24,700 nt of DNA, taken from Caryophanon sp036309765. GTDB taxonomy: Bacteria; Bacillota; Bacilli; Bacillales_A; Planococcaceae. The notes beneath the pieces are model-generated. The model searched no databases, was not told where the DNA came from, and saw only the letters and a list, made by a program, of their open reading frames with translations. A program made the translations under genes and the position numbers. The DNA lies in contig JAXJTE010000049.1 of assembly GCA_036309765.1 (NCBI GenBank), positions 1-24,700 on the forward strand, read 5' to 3'. Below, piece after piece: positions 14,896-22,202 of the stretch; position 1 is the stretch's first letter; the number at the start of each line of letters is the position of its first letter.

Positions 14896-16545
14896 ATGAC
14901 GACGGTGATTTATTATGAAAACGGCAACAAAATGTACGAGGGCGAAGTGAAGAAAAACAGCTTCGGACATGACATATATGACGGCTTTGGCACAGTGTAC
15001 GATCGTGAAGGCAACATCATGTATAGCGGCAACTGGCACGAACACGCAAAGCACGGTGACGGTGAAATGTATGTGAACGGTCGCTTGCAATTTAAAGGAA
15101 CGTTTAAAAAAGGAAAAAAAGAAGGGTTCGGTCGCACGTATTTTGACGACGGCTCTGTGCAATACGAAGGACAGTTCATTAACGATCAATATAGTGGGGA
15201 AGGGACGCTTTATTATCCAGCGACGTTTTTAGCAGAATTTGCAGATGTGCGCCAAAAGCATCAATACGAGGAGCGCCCATTTTTCCGCGGCATTTTTTTA
15301 CAAGGCATGAAAAAAGGGCAAGGCGAGCAGTTTTATCCGTCTGGTGCGCGTCAGCATCAAGGCGAATTTTTATGGAATGAGCTATCTGGTCTTGTAACGA
15401 GCTATTACGATATCGATGTTGCAGCACCCGATACAATTCAGTACGAAGGCTATTGCTTTGATAGTAAGCGCCACGGGAAAGGAAAGTTTTACAACGAAGC
15501 GGGCGAGCTCATTTATGACGGGGCGTTTCGTGACAATGCGATGACCGGCGTTGGCGAGCAATACGAAAACAGTGTGCTTGTGTATAAAGGCGAGTTTGTT
15601 AATGGTGTGCGTCATGGTCGCGGCGAAGCGTATCGTGACGGCAAAGTCATTTATAGCGGCGAGTTTGCAAATGGTGAACGAATGCGCATTACCGCAGAAG
15701 TTCAGACGCAAATTGAAGCGCTTCAGCAACAGCTCGATTCACTCGTCGGGTTACCAAACGCCAAACGCGAGCTACGTCATTTAATTAACTTCATTAAAAT
15801 ACAAGGAATGCGCGTCGATCACGGTTTAGCGAGCGTGAAAATGACGTATCACCTCGTATTTACGGGCAACCCAGGTACAGGGAAAACGACCGTCGCGCGC
15901 ATTATCGGTCGCATTTATAAGCTGCTCGGTGTACTATCGAGCGGTCACTTCGTCGAAACGGATCGTGCAGGGCTCGTTGCAGGATACGTCGGACAAACGG
16001 CATTAAAAGTGCAAGACGTTGTGAAAAAAGCAACAGGTGGCGTGTTGTTTATCGATGAAGCATACGCGCTCGTGCAAGATGATAAAGATGTGTTTGGGAA
16101 GGAAGCAATCGATAGCTTATTAAAGGCGATGGAAGATTTACGTGATGAGCTTGTTATTATCGTCGCAGGCTATGAGCATTTAATGGAGCGCTTTTTACAG
16201 GCGAACCCAGGCTTTAAGTCGCGCTTTAATCATTTCGTGGCGTTTGAAAACTTTACGACTGATGAACTTGTGGCGATTTTTGAGCAGCTATGTGAAAAGC
16301 ATGATTACGTGTATGACGAGGCGTTTGCGGAGGCGATTTATGCGCAGCTGCATGCATTGCCTGTTGAAACGTTGCCGAACTTTTCGAACGGCCGCTACAT
16401 TCGCAACGTTTTTGAAAAGCTCGCAACGCTGCAAGCCAATCGCTTAGCAGAGCAAGCTATTGTGACGAAAGAGGAGCTACAGCGTTTAACGATGGCCGAC
16501 TTTGAAGCAGGGATGCGCGATCAATTATTTGAAAAAACGTTCTAA
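14896..16545 (+). CDS. MORN-repeat protein fused to a CbbX/SpoVK-type AAA+ ATPase
   Basis: 549 residues, ATG with GAGGTG just upstream. Residues 1-265 are nine or ten MORN repeats (pattern Y-x-G-x-F-x-x-G-x-x-x-G-x-G-x-x-Y, for example YKGEFVNGVRHGRGEAY). Residues 270-540 form one AAA+ module of the CbbX/SpoVK type. It has Walker A GNPGTGKTT (324-332), Walker B LFIDEA with D387-E388, a pore-loop motif AGYVGQT (362-368), and a likely arginine finger in NPGFKSRF (437-444). CbbX-like ATPases form hexamers and remodel protein substrates, while MORN repeats bind lipids or act as scaffolds. A cytoplasmic, possibly membrane-associated remodelling ATPase is inferred. Target unknown. A small membrane protein gene follows after 46 bases, without a terminator. 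Confidence 0.85.
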   Translation: MTTVIYYENGNKMYEGEVKKNSFGHDIYDGFGTVYDREGNIMYSGNWHEHAKHGDGEMYVNGRLQFKGTFKKGKKEGFGRTYFDDGSVQYEGQFINDQYSGEGTLYYPATFLAEFADVRQKHQYEERPFFRGIFLQGMKKGQGEQFYPSGARQHQGEFLWNELSGLVTSYYDIDVAAPDTIQYEGYCFDSKRHGKGKFYNEAGELIYDGAFRDNAMTGVGEQYENSVLVYKGEFVNGVRHGRGEAYRDGKVIYSGEFANGERMRITAEVQTQIEALQQQLDSLVGLPNAKRELRHLINFIKIQGMRVDHGLASVKMTYHLVFTGNPGTGKTTVARIIGRIYKLLGVLSSGHFVETDRAGLVAGYVGQTALKVQDVVKKATGGVLFIDEAYALVQDDKDVFGKEAIDSLLKAMEDLRDELVIIVAGYEHLMERFLQANPGFKSRFNHFVAFENFTTDELVAIFEQLCEKHDYVYDEAFAEAIYAQLHALPVETLPNFSNGRYIRNVFEKLATLQANRLAEQAIVTKEELQRLTMADFEAGMRDQLFEKTF

Positions 16546-16591
16546 CTTGTCGATATATCGATGGAGCAATGTAAAAGGTAAGGTGTAAATT

Positions 16592-16831
16592 ATGAAGTTT
16601 CTTAGTTTAGTCATAAGCATATGCTGCTTCATCTCGGCATTTTTAGTCGCTATGTTTCAGCTGCTGCTGCAAATTGACGGCTACATGTACGTTTATGCGC
16701 AAGTACTTGCATTTATCGGAGCAATCGGTGCATTTTTAGCGAAGGAAAATGTTGGCTTCGTCTTAAATATTAGCATTATTGCTGTGATTGCATTCGTATG
16801 GTTCGCTGCTGATTATTTATTTTTCTTTTAA
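16592..16831 (+). CDS. 79-residue membrane protein downstream of the MORN-AAA+ gene
   Basis: 79 residues, ATG with AAGGTAAGGTG at about 16574-16584. Three hydrophobic helices (roughly 3-26, 33-49 and 54-78) have only one charged loop (KEN) between helices 2 and 3. No family recognised. It is 46 bases after the AAA+ gene with no terminator in between, so co-transcription is likely. A 12-bp palindrome TCGATATATCGA (16550-16561) lies in the gap. The stop codon overlaps that of the convergent phosphatase gene by three or four bases. Confidence 0.7.
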   Translation: MKFLSLVISICCFISAFLVAMFQLLLQIDGYMYVYAQVLAFIGAIGAFLAKENVGFVLNISIIAVIAFVWFAADYLFFF

Positions 16832-17499
16832 ACGGAATAAACGCGCAGTGACGGGTATTCTAAGCAGTGGAGCTGTCCGCCGAGTGATGAGCCGCCGTCA
16901 ATGCCGATAATGCGATTTTGCCCGAAGTATACGTCGCTATTGTACGGATCGTCGTGCAGTCGCGGTGTCGTCGTATGACCGAAAATGACGAGCTTGTCGC
17001 CTGCATAATGTTTGAAAAAGGCATCGCGACTCCAAAGTAGCGTTCGCTTACTCATCGTGTGAAGCGGCTCATACTCGGTAATGCCCGCGTGTACAAATAC
17101 AACGTCATCAACTGCGTAATAAAGCGGCAATGTCGGAATCCAGCGTAATAGGCGCTCGATTCCGGCATTTTTTTGTTTAGTCGGCGTCGCGTTTAGCCCG
17201 TAGCTTGCAAGCGTCGCATCGCCGCGGCAGCGCCCGACCCAATGCTCCCACAATTCGGGATGGTCATACGTATACGCTGCATGCATGATTGCTTCGTGGT
17301 TGCCACTAAGTACAATCGCACCGTCGCGCTGTAGCTGCATAATAAGCTCGATAACGTCTCGGCTTTTTGGCCCGCGGTCGATGTAGTCACCAAGCAGGAT
17401 GAGCTGGTCTTTTTTTGCATCGTAGCCTGCAAGCTCTAGTAGCACGCAAAGCTCGTCGTATTGTCCGTGAATGTCGCTGATGGCTAAATGTCGTTTCAT
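16828..17499 (-). CDS. PPP-family metallophosphoesterase (Ser/Thr phosphatase or diadenosine tetraphosphatase type)
   Basis: 223 residues, ATG with AGGAGGT 7-9 bases upstream. The metal-binding motifs of the calcineurin-like PPP family appear in order: SDIHGQY (D9, H11), GDYIDRGP (D38, D41, R42), GNHE (N67, H68), FVHAG and FGHT, ending in GIDGG. Two metal ions would be held in a cytoplasmic active site. Small bacterial PPP enzymes of this length act on phosphoproteins or on Ap4A-type nucleotides, and sequence alone does not decide. It converges on, and overlaps, the gene at 16592. No terminator separates them. Confidence 0.88.
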   Translation of the reverse strand: MKRHLAISDIHGQYDELCVLLELAGYDAKKDQLILLGDYIDRGPKSRDVIELIMQLQRDGAIVLSGNHEAIMHAAYTYDHPELWEHWVGRCRGDATLASYGLNATPTKQKNAGIERLLRWIPTLPLYYAVDDVVFVHAGITEYEPLHTMSKRTLLWSRDAFFKHYAGDKLVIFGHTTTPRLHDDPYNSDVYFGQNRIIGIDGGSSLGGQLHCLEYPSLRVYSV

Positions 17500-17525
17500 A
17501 TGAAAGACCTCCTATACATAATAAA

Positions 17526-17628
17526 GTTGCTCTTCACGTTCGAGGTAGGCTTTCCGCGGGCGTGATTCGAGCCTGTAGTCTCTCACTCACGCTTTTCCCG
17601 CAGGAGTCCGCCTCGCGTTACGAGCAAC
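17526..17628. repeat. Palindromic intergenic repeat, Bacillales type
   Basis: About 103 bases bounded by GTTGCTC (17526-17532) and its complement GAGCAAC (17622-17628). Between them CGAGG/CCTCG, CCGCGGG/CCCGC and CGTGA/TCACG also pair, giving a long imperfect GC-rich hairpin. The blocks GTAGGCTTTCCGCGGGC and CCCGCAGGAGTCCGCCT resemble a palindromic repeat I know from Bacillus-group genomes. No coding capacity. Confidence 0.6.
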
Positions 17629-17651
17629 AACTCGCATGTCCATTTTAACGC

Positions 17652-17696
17652 AAAAAGGAGATGCACGAACGTCATATTGACTGTTGGTGCATCTCC
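17652..17696 (-). terminator. Terminator of the metI-metC operon
   Basis: GGAGATGCAC (17657-17666) and GTGCATCTCC (17687-17696) form the stem. On the minus strand the stem is followed by TTTTT (complement of 17652-17656). It stands 10 bases after the metC stop. Confidence 0.85.
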
Positions 17697-17706
17697 TCTG
17701 TATAAA

Positions 17707-18861
17707 TTATTGTACTTTCTCTAACGCCTGTGCAAAGTCTGCGATTAAGTCGTCAATGTTTTCTAAGCCGACTGACATGCGCAGTAAGCCGTCCGTAATG
17801 CCACGTTTTGCGCGTTCTTCAGGCTCCATCGCGGCATGGCTCATTTTCGCTGGGTACGATAAAATTGACTCGACACCGCCAAGACTTACGGCGAATACTG
17901 GAATTGTCGTCGCTTCGGCAAATGCTTTTGCTGCTGCGTAGTCTTTTAAGCGGAACGATAATACCGCACCAGGTGATGTACACTGGCTATTGTGAATGTC
18001 GTAGCCTGGGTGAGACGGTAGACCAGGGTAGTACACGTATTCCACTTTTTCGTGTGCGTCAAGGAATGCCGCAAGCTTTTGTGCGCCCTTCGTTTCTGCC
18101 TCAAAGCGTACGCCCATCGTTTTAATGTTTTGGATTAATGTATAACAGTCTTGTACGCCAAGCGCTGTACCACATGAATTTTGAATTGTGTAGATTTCTT
18201 GTGCAAGCTGAGCGTCGTTCGTTGCGACAACACCTGCGATAATGTCTGAGTGCCCTGATAAAAACTTCGTCGCTGAATGAATGACAACATCGACACCCAT
18301 ATCGATTGTGCGCTGGTGAATCGGCGTCATAAACGTGTTATCTAAAAACGTTTTTAAGTTGTGCTTTTTCGCAATTGCGACAACCGCGCGAATGTCGGTA
18401 ATTTTTAATGTCGGGTTTGATGGTGTTTCGATAAATAAAACTTTCGTGTTTGGCTGAATCGCTGCTTCTACAGCTGCTAAATCAGCGCAATCAACGAACG
18501 TATGCGTAATGCCGTAGCGTGGTAATAGCTTCGTTACTAAACGGTATGTGCCACCGTAAACGTCCTCGGTAATGACGATGTGATCGCCTTGAGAAAGCGT
18601 CATAAGTGGTGCTGTTACCGCTGCGATACCTGAAGCGAATGCGTAGCCGTACTGCGCGCCTTCAAGCTCTGCTACTAATTTTTCAAGCGCCGCACGTGTC
18701 GGGTTACCAGAGCGGGCGTAGTCGTATTCGCCAAACTCATCGATTGATTCTTGGTGGAACGTTGACGACATGTACATTGGCACGTTGACAGCACCTTTTT
18801 TGTCGCTGTAGCCTTCACGAATCGCACCGTGAATGAGTGCTGTTTCGATATGATTGCCCAT
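17707..18861 (-). CDS. metC: Cystathionine beta-lyase MetC
   Basis: 384 residues of the Cys/Met metabolism PLP-dependent family. The PLP lysine is K199 in HSATKFLSGHSD. Other fixed features are YARSGNPTR, which holds the phosphate of the neighbouring subunit, ETPSNP and SLGGVESI. The enzyme cleaves cystathionine to homocysteine, pyruvate and ammonia in the cytoplasm. It is the second gene of a metI-metC operon, as in B. subtilis. Its ribosome site GGAGGTG is formed by the last codons of metI, and only two bases separate the metI stop from this ATG. Cystathionine gamma-lyase is the close alternative within the family. Confidence 0.85.
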   Translation of the reverse strand: MGNHIETALIHGAIREGYSDKKGAVNVPMYMSSTFHQESIDEFGEYDYARSGNPTRAALEKLVAELEGAQYGYAFASGIAAVTAPLMTLSQGDHIVITEDVYGGTYRLVTKLLPRYGITHTFVDCADLAAVEAAIQPNTKVLFIETPSNPTLKITDIRAVVAIAKKHNLKTFLDNTFMTPIHQRTIDMGVDVVIHSATKFLSGHSDIIAGVVATNDAQLAQEIYTIQNSCGTALGVQDCYTLIQNIKTMGVRFEAETKGAQKLAAFLDAHEKVEYVYYPGLPSHPGYDIHNSQCTSPGAVLSFRLKDYAAAKAFAEATTIPVFAVSLGGVESILSYPAKMSHAAMEPEERAKRGITDGLLRMSVGLENIDDLIADFAQALEKVQ

Positions 18862-18863
18862 GC

Positions 18864-19973
18864 TTACACCTCCGAACGAAGCTTGTCGAATGTTTGACGT
18901 AAATCTGCCACTAAGTCTTCTGCATCTTCTAAACCGACAGAGAAGCGTAGTAGACGGTTACAAACGCCGCGCTCTACACGTTCTTCATATGGCATATCCG
19001 CGTGTGTTTGCGTCGCTGGGTATGTGATGAAGCTTTCGACACCGCCAAGGCTTTCTGCAAACGTAATGAGCTGAATGTTGCGTAAAAATGGGTCAACTAG
19101 CTTTTCGTCTGTTACGCGGAACGATAACATGCCGCCTTTACCTGTGTACAGTACGTCTGTTACAAGCTCTTCTTCTTCTAAATACGCCGCTACGGCTTTT
19201 GCATTTTTGTCGTGCTGTTTTAAACGTAAGTGAAGCGTTTTAAGTCCGCGAATAACTAACCAAGAATCAAGCGGTGATAATACCATGCCGATGCCGTTAT
19301 GTAAGTAGAATAAGCGCTCACATAAAGCTTGCCCTTTTGCGACAACAAGACCTGCTAATACGTCGTTATGCCCACCGATATATTTCGTCGCTGAGTGAAT
19401 CACGATGTCTGCACCTGATTCGATTGGACGCTGGAAGTACGGTGTATAGAATGTGTTGTCCACGATTAATAATGCATCGTTTTCTTTGGCAAGCGTCGCA
19501 AATTGCGCTAACTCGAACTCTTGCATTAATGGATTCGTTGGCGTTTCGATGAAGATGGCTTTCGTGTTTTCTGTAATCAGCGCTGCAACAGCTTCGCGCG
19601 ATTCGAATTTTGAGTAAATTGTGCGAATGTTGTACATTTCAGCAAAATGCTTAAATAAACGGTACGTGCCGCCGTATAAGTCATCAGGGCAAATAATTTC
19701 ATCGCCTGGCTTAAATAACGACATGACAAGCTGAATGGCTGCCATACCAGAACTGCATGCATAGCCTTGGTCGCCGCCTTCTAAATCCGCGATGCCTTCT
19801 TCTAAAATGGCGCGTGTTGGGTTTTTCGTACGTGTATAGTCATAACCAGTCGATTCACCGATACCGGTATGTTTGTAAGCTGTTGAGAAATAAACAGGAG
19901 GGTTCACTGCGCCTGTTTTTGGATCTGATAAATTACCAAGCTGCACTAGCTTTGTTTCGATTGAACGTGTCAT
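18864..19973 (-). CDS. metI: Cystathionine gamma-synthase / O-acetylhomoserine thiolyase MetI
   Basis: 369 residues of the same PLP family as the next gene, with K197 in HSATKYIGGHND, YDYTRTKNPTR, ETPTNP and SLGGVESF. MetI condenses O-acetylhomoserine with cysteine to cystathionine, or with sulfide to homocysteine. It and MetC therefore form the cysteine-to-homocysteine route to methionine. The ribosome site is weak (AAGAGTGA about 9 bases upstream). The operon leader in B. subtilis carries a SAM riboswitch. Here the 90-base leader is too short and lacks its conserved blocks. A palindrome at 20019-20030 is present instead. Confidence 0.85.
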   Translation of the reverse strand: MTRSIETKLVQLGNLSDPKTGAVNPPVYFSTAYKHTGIGESTGYDYTRTKNPTRAILEEGIADLEGGDQGYACSSGMAAIQLVMSLFKPGDEIICPDDLYGGTYRLFKHFAEMYNIRTIYSKFESREAVAALITENTKAIFIETPTNPLMQEFELAQFATLAKENDALLIVDNTFYTPYFQRPIESGADIVIHSATKYIGGHNDVLAGLVVAKGQALCERLFYLHNGIGMVLSPLDSWLVIRGLKTLHLRLKQHDKNAKAVAAYLEEEELVTDVLYTGKGGMLSFRVTDEKLVDPFLRNIQLITFAESLGGVESFITYPATQTHADMPYEERVERGVCNRLLRFSVGLEDAEDLVADLRQTFDKLRSEV

Positions 19974-20018
19974 ACGATTGTTTCACTCTTTTCTGTCAGT
20001 AGTAGATGAAAGGTTCTA

Positions 20019-20030
20019 ATTACCGGTAAT
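20019..20030. promoter_or_regulatory. 12-bp palindrome upstream of metI, possible operator
   Basis: ATTACCGGTAAT is a perfect palindrome lying between the likely metI promoter and the start codon, where a bound repressor could block transcription. The regulator is not recognised. Confidence 0.4.
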
Positions 20031-20059
20031 ATTCCGAAAATTAAATGAACATTTCTAAT

Positions 20060-20088
20060 AATTTACCATTGAACGACCTTTCATACAA
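20060..20088 (-). promoter_or_regulatory. Possible sigma-A promoter of metI-metC
   Basis: On the minus strand TTGTAT (20088-20083), 17 bases and TAAATT (20065-20060). The region up to 20198 also serves the divergent transglycosylase gene, which has a TATAAT at 20155-20160 with a poor -35. Confidence 0.4.
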
Positions 20089-20198
20089 GGTTTTCCGAGT
20101 AAAAGCGTAGAATTTATATACGACACATGAAAATAAAACGTACGCGAAATAACGTATAATGGAAAAGAGATGAAGTGTAATGTTGGAGGGAGTTATAC

Positions 20199-20897
20199 AT
20201 GAAAACAAAAACGAAGGCGCGGCTGCCAAAGCAAATCGCCGCTGTGCTGCTTTTAATGGTAGGAATGACGAGTGCCTACATCTTTTTATTTTCGTTTTGG
20301 CAGCAGCTTAGTGAGCTACCGCAAATGGAGCAAGTTGTCGTCGCAGCTGCACAAGAACCGGAAAAAGAAATCGTCGTGCAAACGTTAGGCTTTGATGTTG
20401 AAGTGCCACCGCAGCACATTATCGTGTATGAGGAAGCGGCGAAAGCGTATAACATTCCGTGGACGTTGCTTGCAGCGCATCACCGCGTCGAAACGGTCTT
20501 TTCCACAGAAGCGACAGACGTATCAAGCGCAGGTGCAGAAGGGCCGTTTCAATTTATGCCATGTACATTCGCTGGCTGGGATCATCCGACGTGCAGCGGC
20601 AAAGGGCAAGGCAGCATTCCCATCGCTGAGAAAACGAATGTAGATGTCATTGCGCGTTACGGTGGCTACGGTGTCGATGGTAATGAAGACGGCGTTGCGA
20701 ACCCGTTTCATTTTGTCGATGCAGCATATAGCGCGGCTCATTATTTAGCAGCATCAGGCGCGGTAGAAGGGCAGTATGAGAAGGCTATTTTTACATACAA
20801 TCATAGCAGCCGCTACGTCGAGGATGTGTTGCATTATTTTAAGCTGTACGAGGATCATCGCAAAAAGCTAGAGGCGAACGCCGCACAATACAAATGA
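20199..20897 (+). CDS. Membrane-anchored lytic transglycosylase-like protein
   Basis: 232 residues, ATG with GGAGGGA at 20183-20189. A basic start (KTKTKARLPK) and one membrane helix (residues 12-35) predict an N-in, C-out anchor. The extracellular part has an SLT-type lysozyme fold. The probable catalytic glutamate is E98 in AHHRVETVFS. It is followed by EGPFQFMP (114-121) and a Trp as in lytic transglycosylases, then an Asp/Asn-rich stretch with DGNEDG, and YNHSSRYVEDVL near the end. Such enzymes cut the glycan strand between MurNAc and GlcNAc. One odd point is that FQFMP is followed by C rather than the usual S/T. A strong bidirectional terminator follows. Confidence 0.8.
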   Translation: MKTKTKARLPKQIAAVLLLMVGMTSAYIFLFSFWQQLSELPQMEQVVVAAAQEPEKEIVVQTLGFDVEVPPQHIIVYEEAAKAYNIPWTLLAAHHRVETVFSTEATDVSSAGAEGPFQFMPCTFAGWDHPTCSGKGQGSIPIAEKTNVDVIARYGGYGVDGNEDGVANPFHFVDAAYSAAHYLAASGAVEGQYEKAIFTYNHSSRYVEDVLHYFKLYEDHRKKLEANAAQYK

Positions 20898-20898
20898 A

Positions 20899-20943
20899 GA
20901 AAGGGTGTACAAACGTCAACGTTGACATTTGTACACCCTTTTC
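20899..20943. terminator. Bidirectional terminator between the transglycosylase and GlsB genes
   Basis: GAAAGGGTGTACAAA (20899-20913) pairs with TTTGTACACCCTTTTC (20928-20943). The loop contains its own palindrome GTCAACGTTGAC. T and A runs flank both sides. Confidence 0.88.
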
Positions 20944-20947
20944 CTAT

Positions 20948-21211
20948 TTAATGCGACGCGCTACGACCTAATGCTTTTAGTACGAAGCTTACGACTAAAA
21001 TTAACACGATTGCTCCGATTAAAGCAGGTGCGATGTAGAAATCACTTACTTGTGGACCCCATGCACCGAGTAACGTTCCACCAACCCACGAACCGATAAT
21101 ACCTGCAATGATGTTACCGATAATGCCGCCTGGAATGTCCTTACCTAAAATGACACCAGCTAACCAACCTAAAATCCCACCAATGATTAAATACCAAATA
21201 AAGCTAATCAT
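20948..21211 (-). CDS. GlsB/YeaQ/YmgE family stress membrane protein
   Basis: 87 residues, ATG with AAAGGGAG about 9 bases upstream. The family pattern is plain: GGILGWLAGVILGKD, then GGIIGNIIAGIIGSWVGGTLLG, giving two Gly-rich membrane helices plus a third near residues 60-82. Proteins of this transglycosylase-associated (Gls24-linked) family are small integral membrane proteins induced by stress; molecular function is not established. A sigma-B-type promoter lies 58-83 bases upstream, which fits general stress control. Confidence 0.88.
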   Translation of the reverse strand: MISFIWYLIIGGILGWLAGVILGKDIPGGIIGNIIAGIIGSWVGGTLLGAWGPQVSDFYIAPALIGAIVLILVVSFVLKALGRSASH

Positions 21212-21268
21212 AATAATCCAACTCCCTTTGTGTAAAGTTAATAAAATTATTAGTGCGTCTAGTTGTTT

Positions 21269-21294
21269 ATATCCTCACAGGGGAAATGTTAAAC
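21269..21294 (-). promoter_or_regulatory. Sigma-B-type promoter of the GlsB-family gene
   Basis: On the minus strand GTTTAA (21294-21289), a 14-base spacer and GGATAT (21274-21269) match the general stress sigma factor consensus GTTTAA/GGGTAT in 11 of 12 bases. Confidence 0.6.
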
Positions 21295-21326
21295 ATGTTT
21301 ATGCTGGGTGGGGATGAAAAATAAGT

Positions 21327-21875
21327 CTATTTAACTACTGTGCCAAGCGTGTTTGTAAAATGTGTAAGCGCCCACGCATGCCCTTGCTCGTTAAAGCTTG
21401 CGACCGCTTTTTCATGCACGACAATCGAAAATCCTAAATTGTACGCATCGACCGCCGTATGTAGCACGCAAATATCCGTACAAACACCAACTAAATGCAC
21501 TTCATTAATGCCACGCTCACGCAGTTTTTGCGCTAAATTCGTGCCTGCGAAGCTGCTGTAGCGCGTTTTATCCATATAGTATACGTTTGGCAAGTGCTGA
21601 ATGTTTTCATATAAAGGTTGAATCGCACCGTATAAATCGCGACCGCTCGTGCCTGCAATGTTGTGTGGCGGGAACAACGTCGTTTCAGGGTGATATGGAT
21701 CGTTTTCTGCGTGCAAGTCACACGCAAAAACGATAAATTGTTCTTCCTTTACAAATGTCTCAATTAATTGTGCGATGGGGAGTTCTAGCTTTTGCCCAGG
21801 CTCACCGCACGTTAGCTTGCCATTTGGTGCAACGAAATCGACTGTGTAGTCAATAACAAGTAACGCTTTTTTCAT
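21327..21875 (-). CDS. pncA: Nicotinamidase PncA (isochorismatase superfamily)
   Basis: 182 residues from ATG 21875, with AAAGGAT about 8 bases upstream. The open frame continues far upstream without a ribosome site, and that extension is rejected. Catalytic residues are D9 (VIDYTVDF), K103 (YMDKTRYSSF) and C136 (GVCTDICVL). D53, H55 and H71 fit the metal site. The sequence is close to what I know of B. subtilis PncA (YueJ), including LTCGEPG and YHPETTLFPPHNI. It deamidates nicotinamide to nicotinic acid for NAD salvage in the cytoplasm. No clear terminator separates it from the GlsB-family gene 115 bases on. Confidence 0.92.
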   Translation of the reverse strand: MKKALLVIDYTVDFVAPNGKLTCGEPGQKLELPIAQLIETFVKEEQFIVFACDLHAENDPYHPETTLFPPHNIAGTSGRDLYGAIQPLYENIQHLPNVYYMDKTRYSSFAGTNLAQKLRERGINEVHLVGVCTDICVLHTAVDAYNLGFSIVVHEKAVASFNEQGHAWALTHFTNTLGTVVK

Positions 21876-21992
21876 TAAAATCATCCTTTCTTCTATTGCA
21901 TAGTATGAGTATAGCATGAATGATGAATGAATCGCTTTGTAACAATTAAGTTGCACGAAGTACAAAAAAATAGATTTAAGAACATAAAAGTG

Positions 21993-22021
21993 TTGAAAAA
22001 TATTAAAATCGAGAATATAAT
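21993..22021 (+). promoter_or_regulatory. Sigma-A promoter of the 36-residue peptide gene
   Basis: TTGAAA (21993-21998), exactly 17 bases, and consensus TATAAT (22016-22021), 29 bases before the ATG. Confidence 0.65.
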
Positions 22022-22050
22022 GAGTGTAGAAATTGAAGGAGGTGTCTGGT

Positions 22051-22161
22051 ATGAATATGGCACAGATGAGAAAGTTAGATAAACATGCGTGGATTTTTGC
22101 GGGGGTGCATACGTTAATTATGCTAAACGTAGCGATTGACATGATCGTGTTAGCATCATAA
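22051..22161 (+). CDS. 36-residue single-pass membrane peptide, unknown
   Basis: ATG 22051 to TAA 22161, preceded by an ideal GAAGGAGGTGT site (22034-22044) and a near-consensus promoter. The product begins MNMAQMRKLDKHAWIFAGVH and continues TLIMLNVAIDMIVLAS, a basic N-terminus followed by one hydrophobic helix with an Asp near its end. No family is recognised. All expression signals are strong, so I treat it as a real gene. A second ribosome site with a 4-codon frame, then a terminator, follow it. It is divergent from pncA. Confidence 0.6.
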   Translation: MNMAQMRKLDKHAWIFAGVHTLIMLNVAIDMIVLAS

Positions 22162-22187
22162 TAAAGAATTAAGAGGAGGAATTATAC

Positions 22188-22202
22188 GTGTATAGGTTGT
22201 AA
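22188..22202 (+). other. Four-codon mini-ORF behind a strong ribosome site
   Basis: AAGAGGAGGAA (22171-22181) precedes GTG TAT AGG TTG TAA, which ends at the foot of a terminator hairpin. It could be the remnant of a deleted gene or a regulatory mini-ORF. Coding value is doubtful. Confidence 0.3.

Noticed and set aside
19974..20110. SAM riboswitch upstream of metI
   Set aside because: The conserved S-box blocks are not visible on the minus strand and the leader is too short.
21876..22142. Long N-terminal extension of PncA
   Set aside because: No ribosome site, composition unlike the enzyme, and it overlaps the promoter and frame of the 36-residue gene. MKKALLVIDY is the normal family start.
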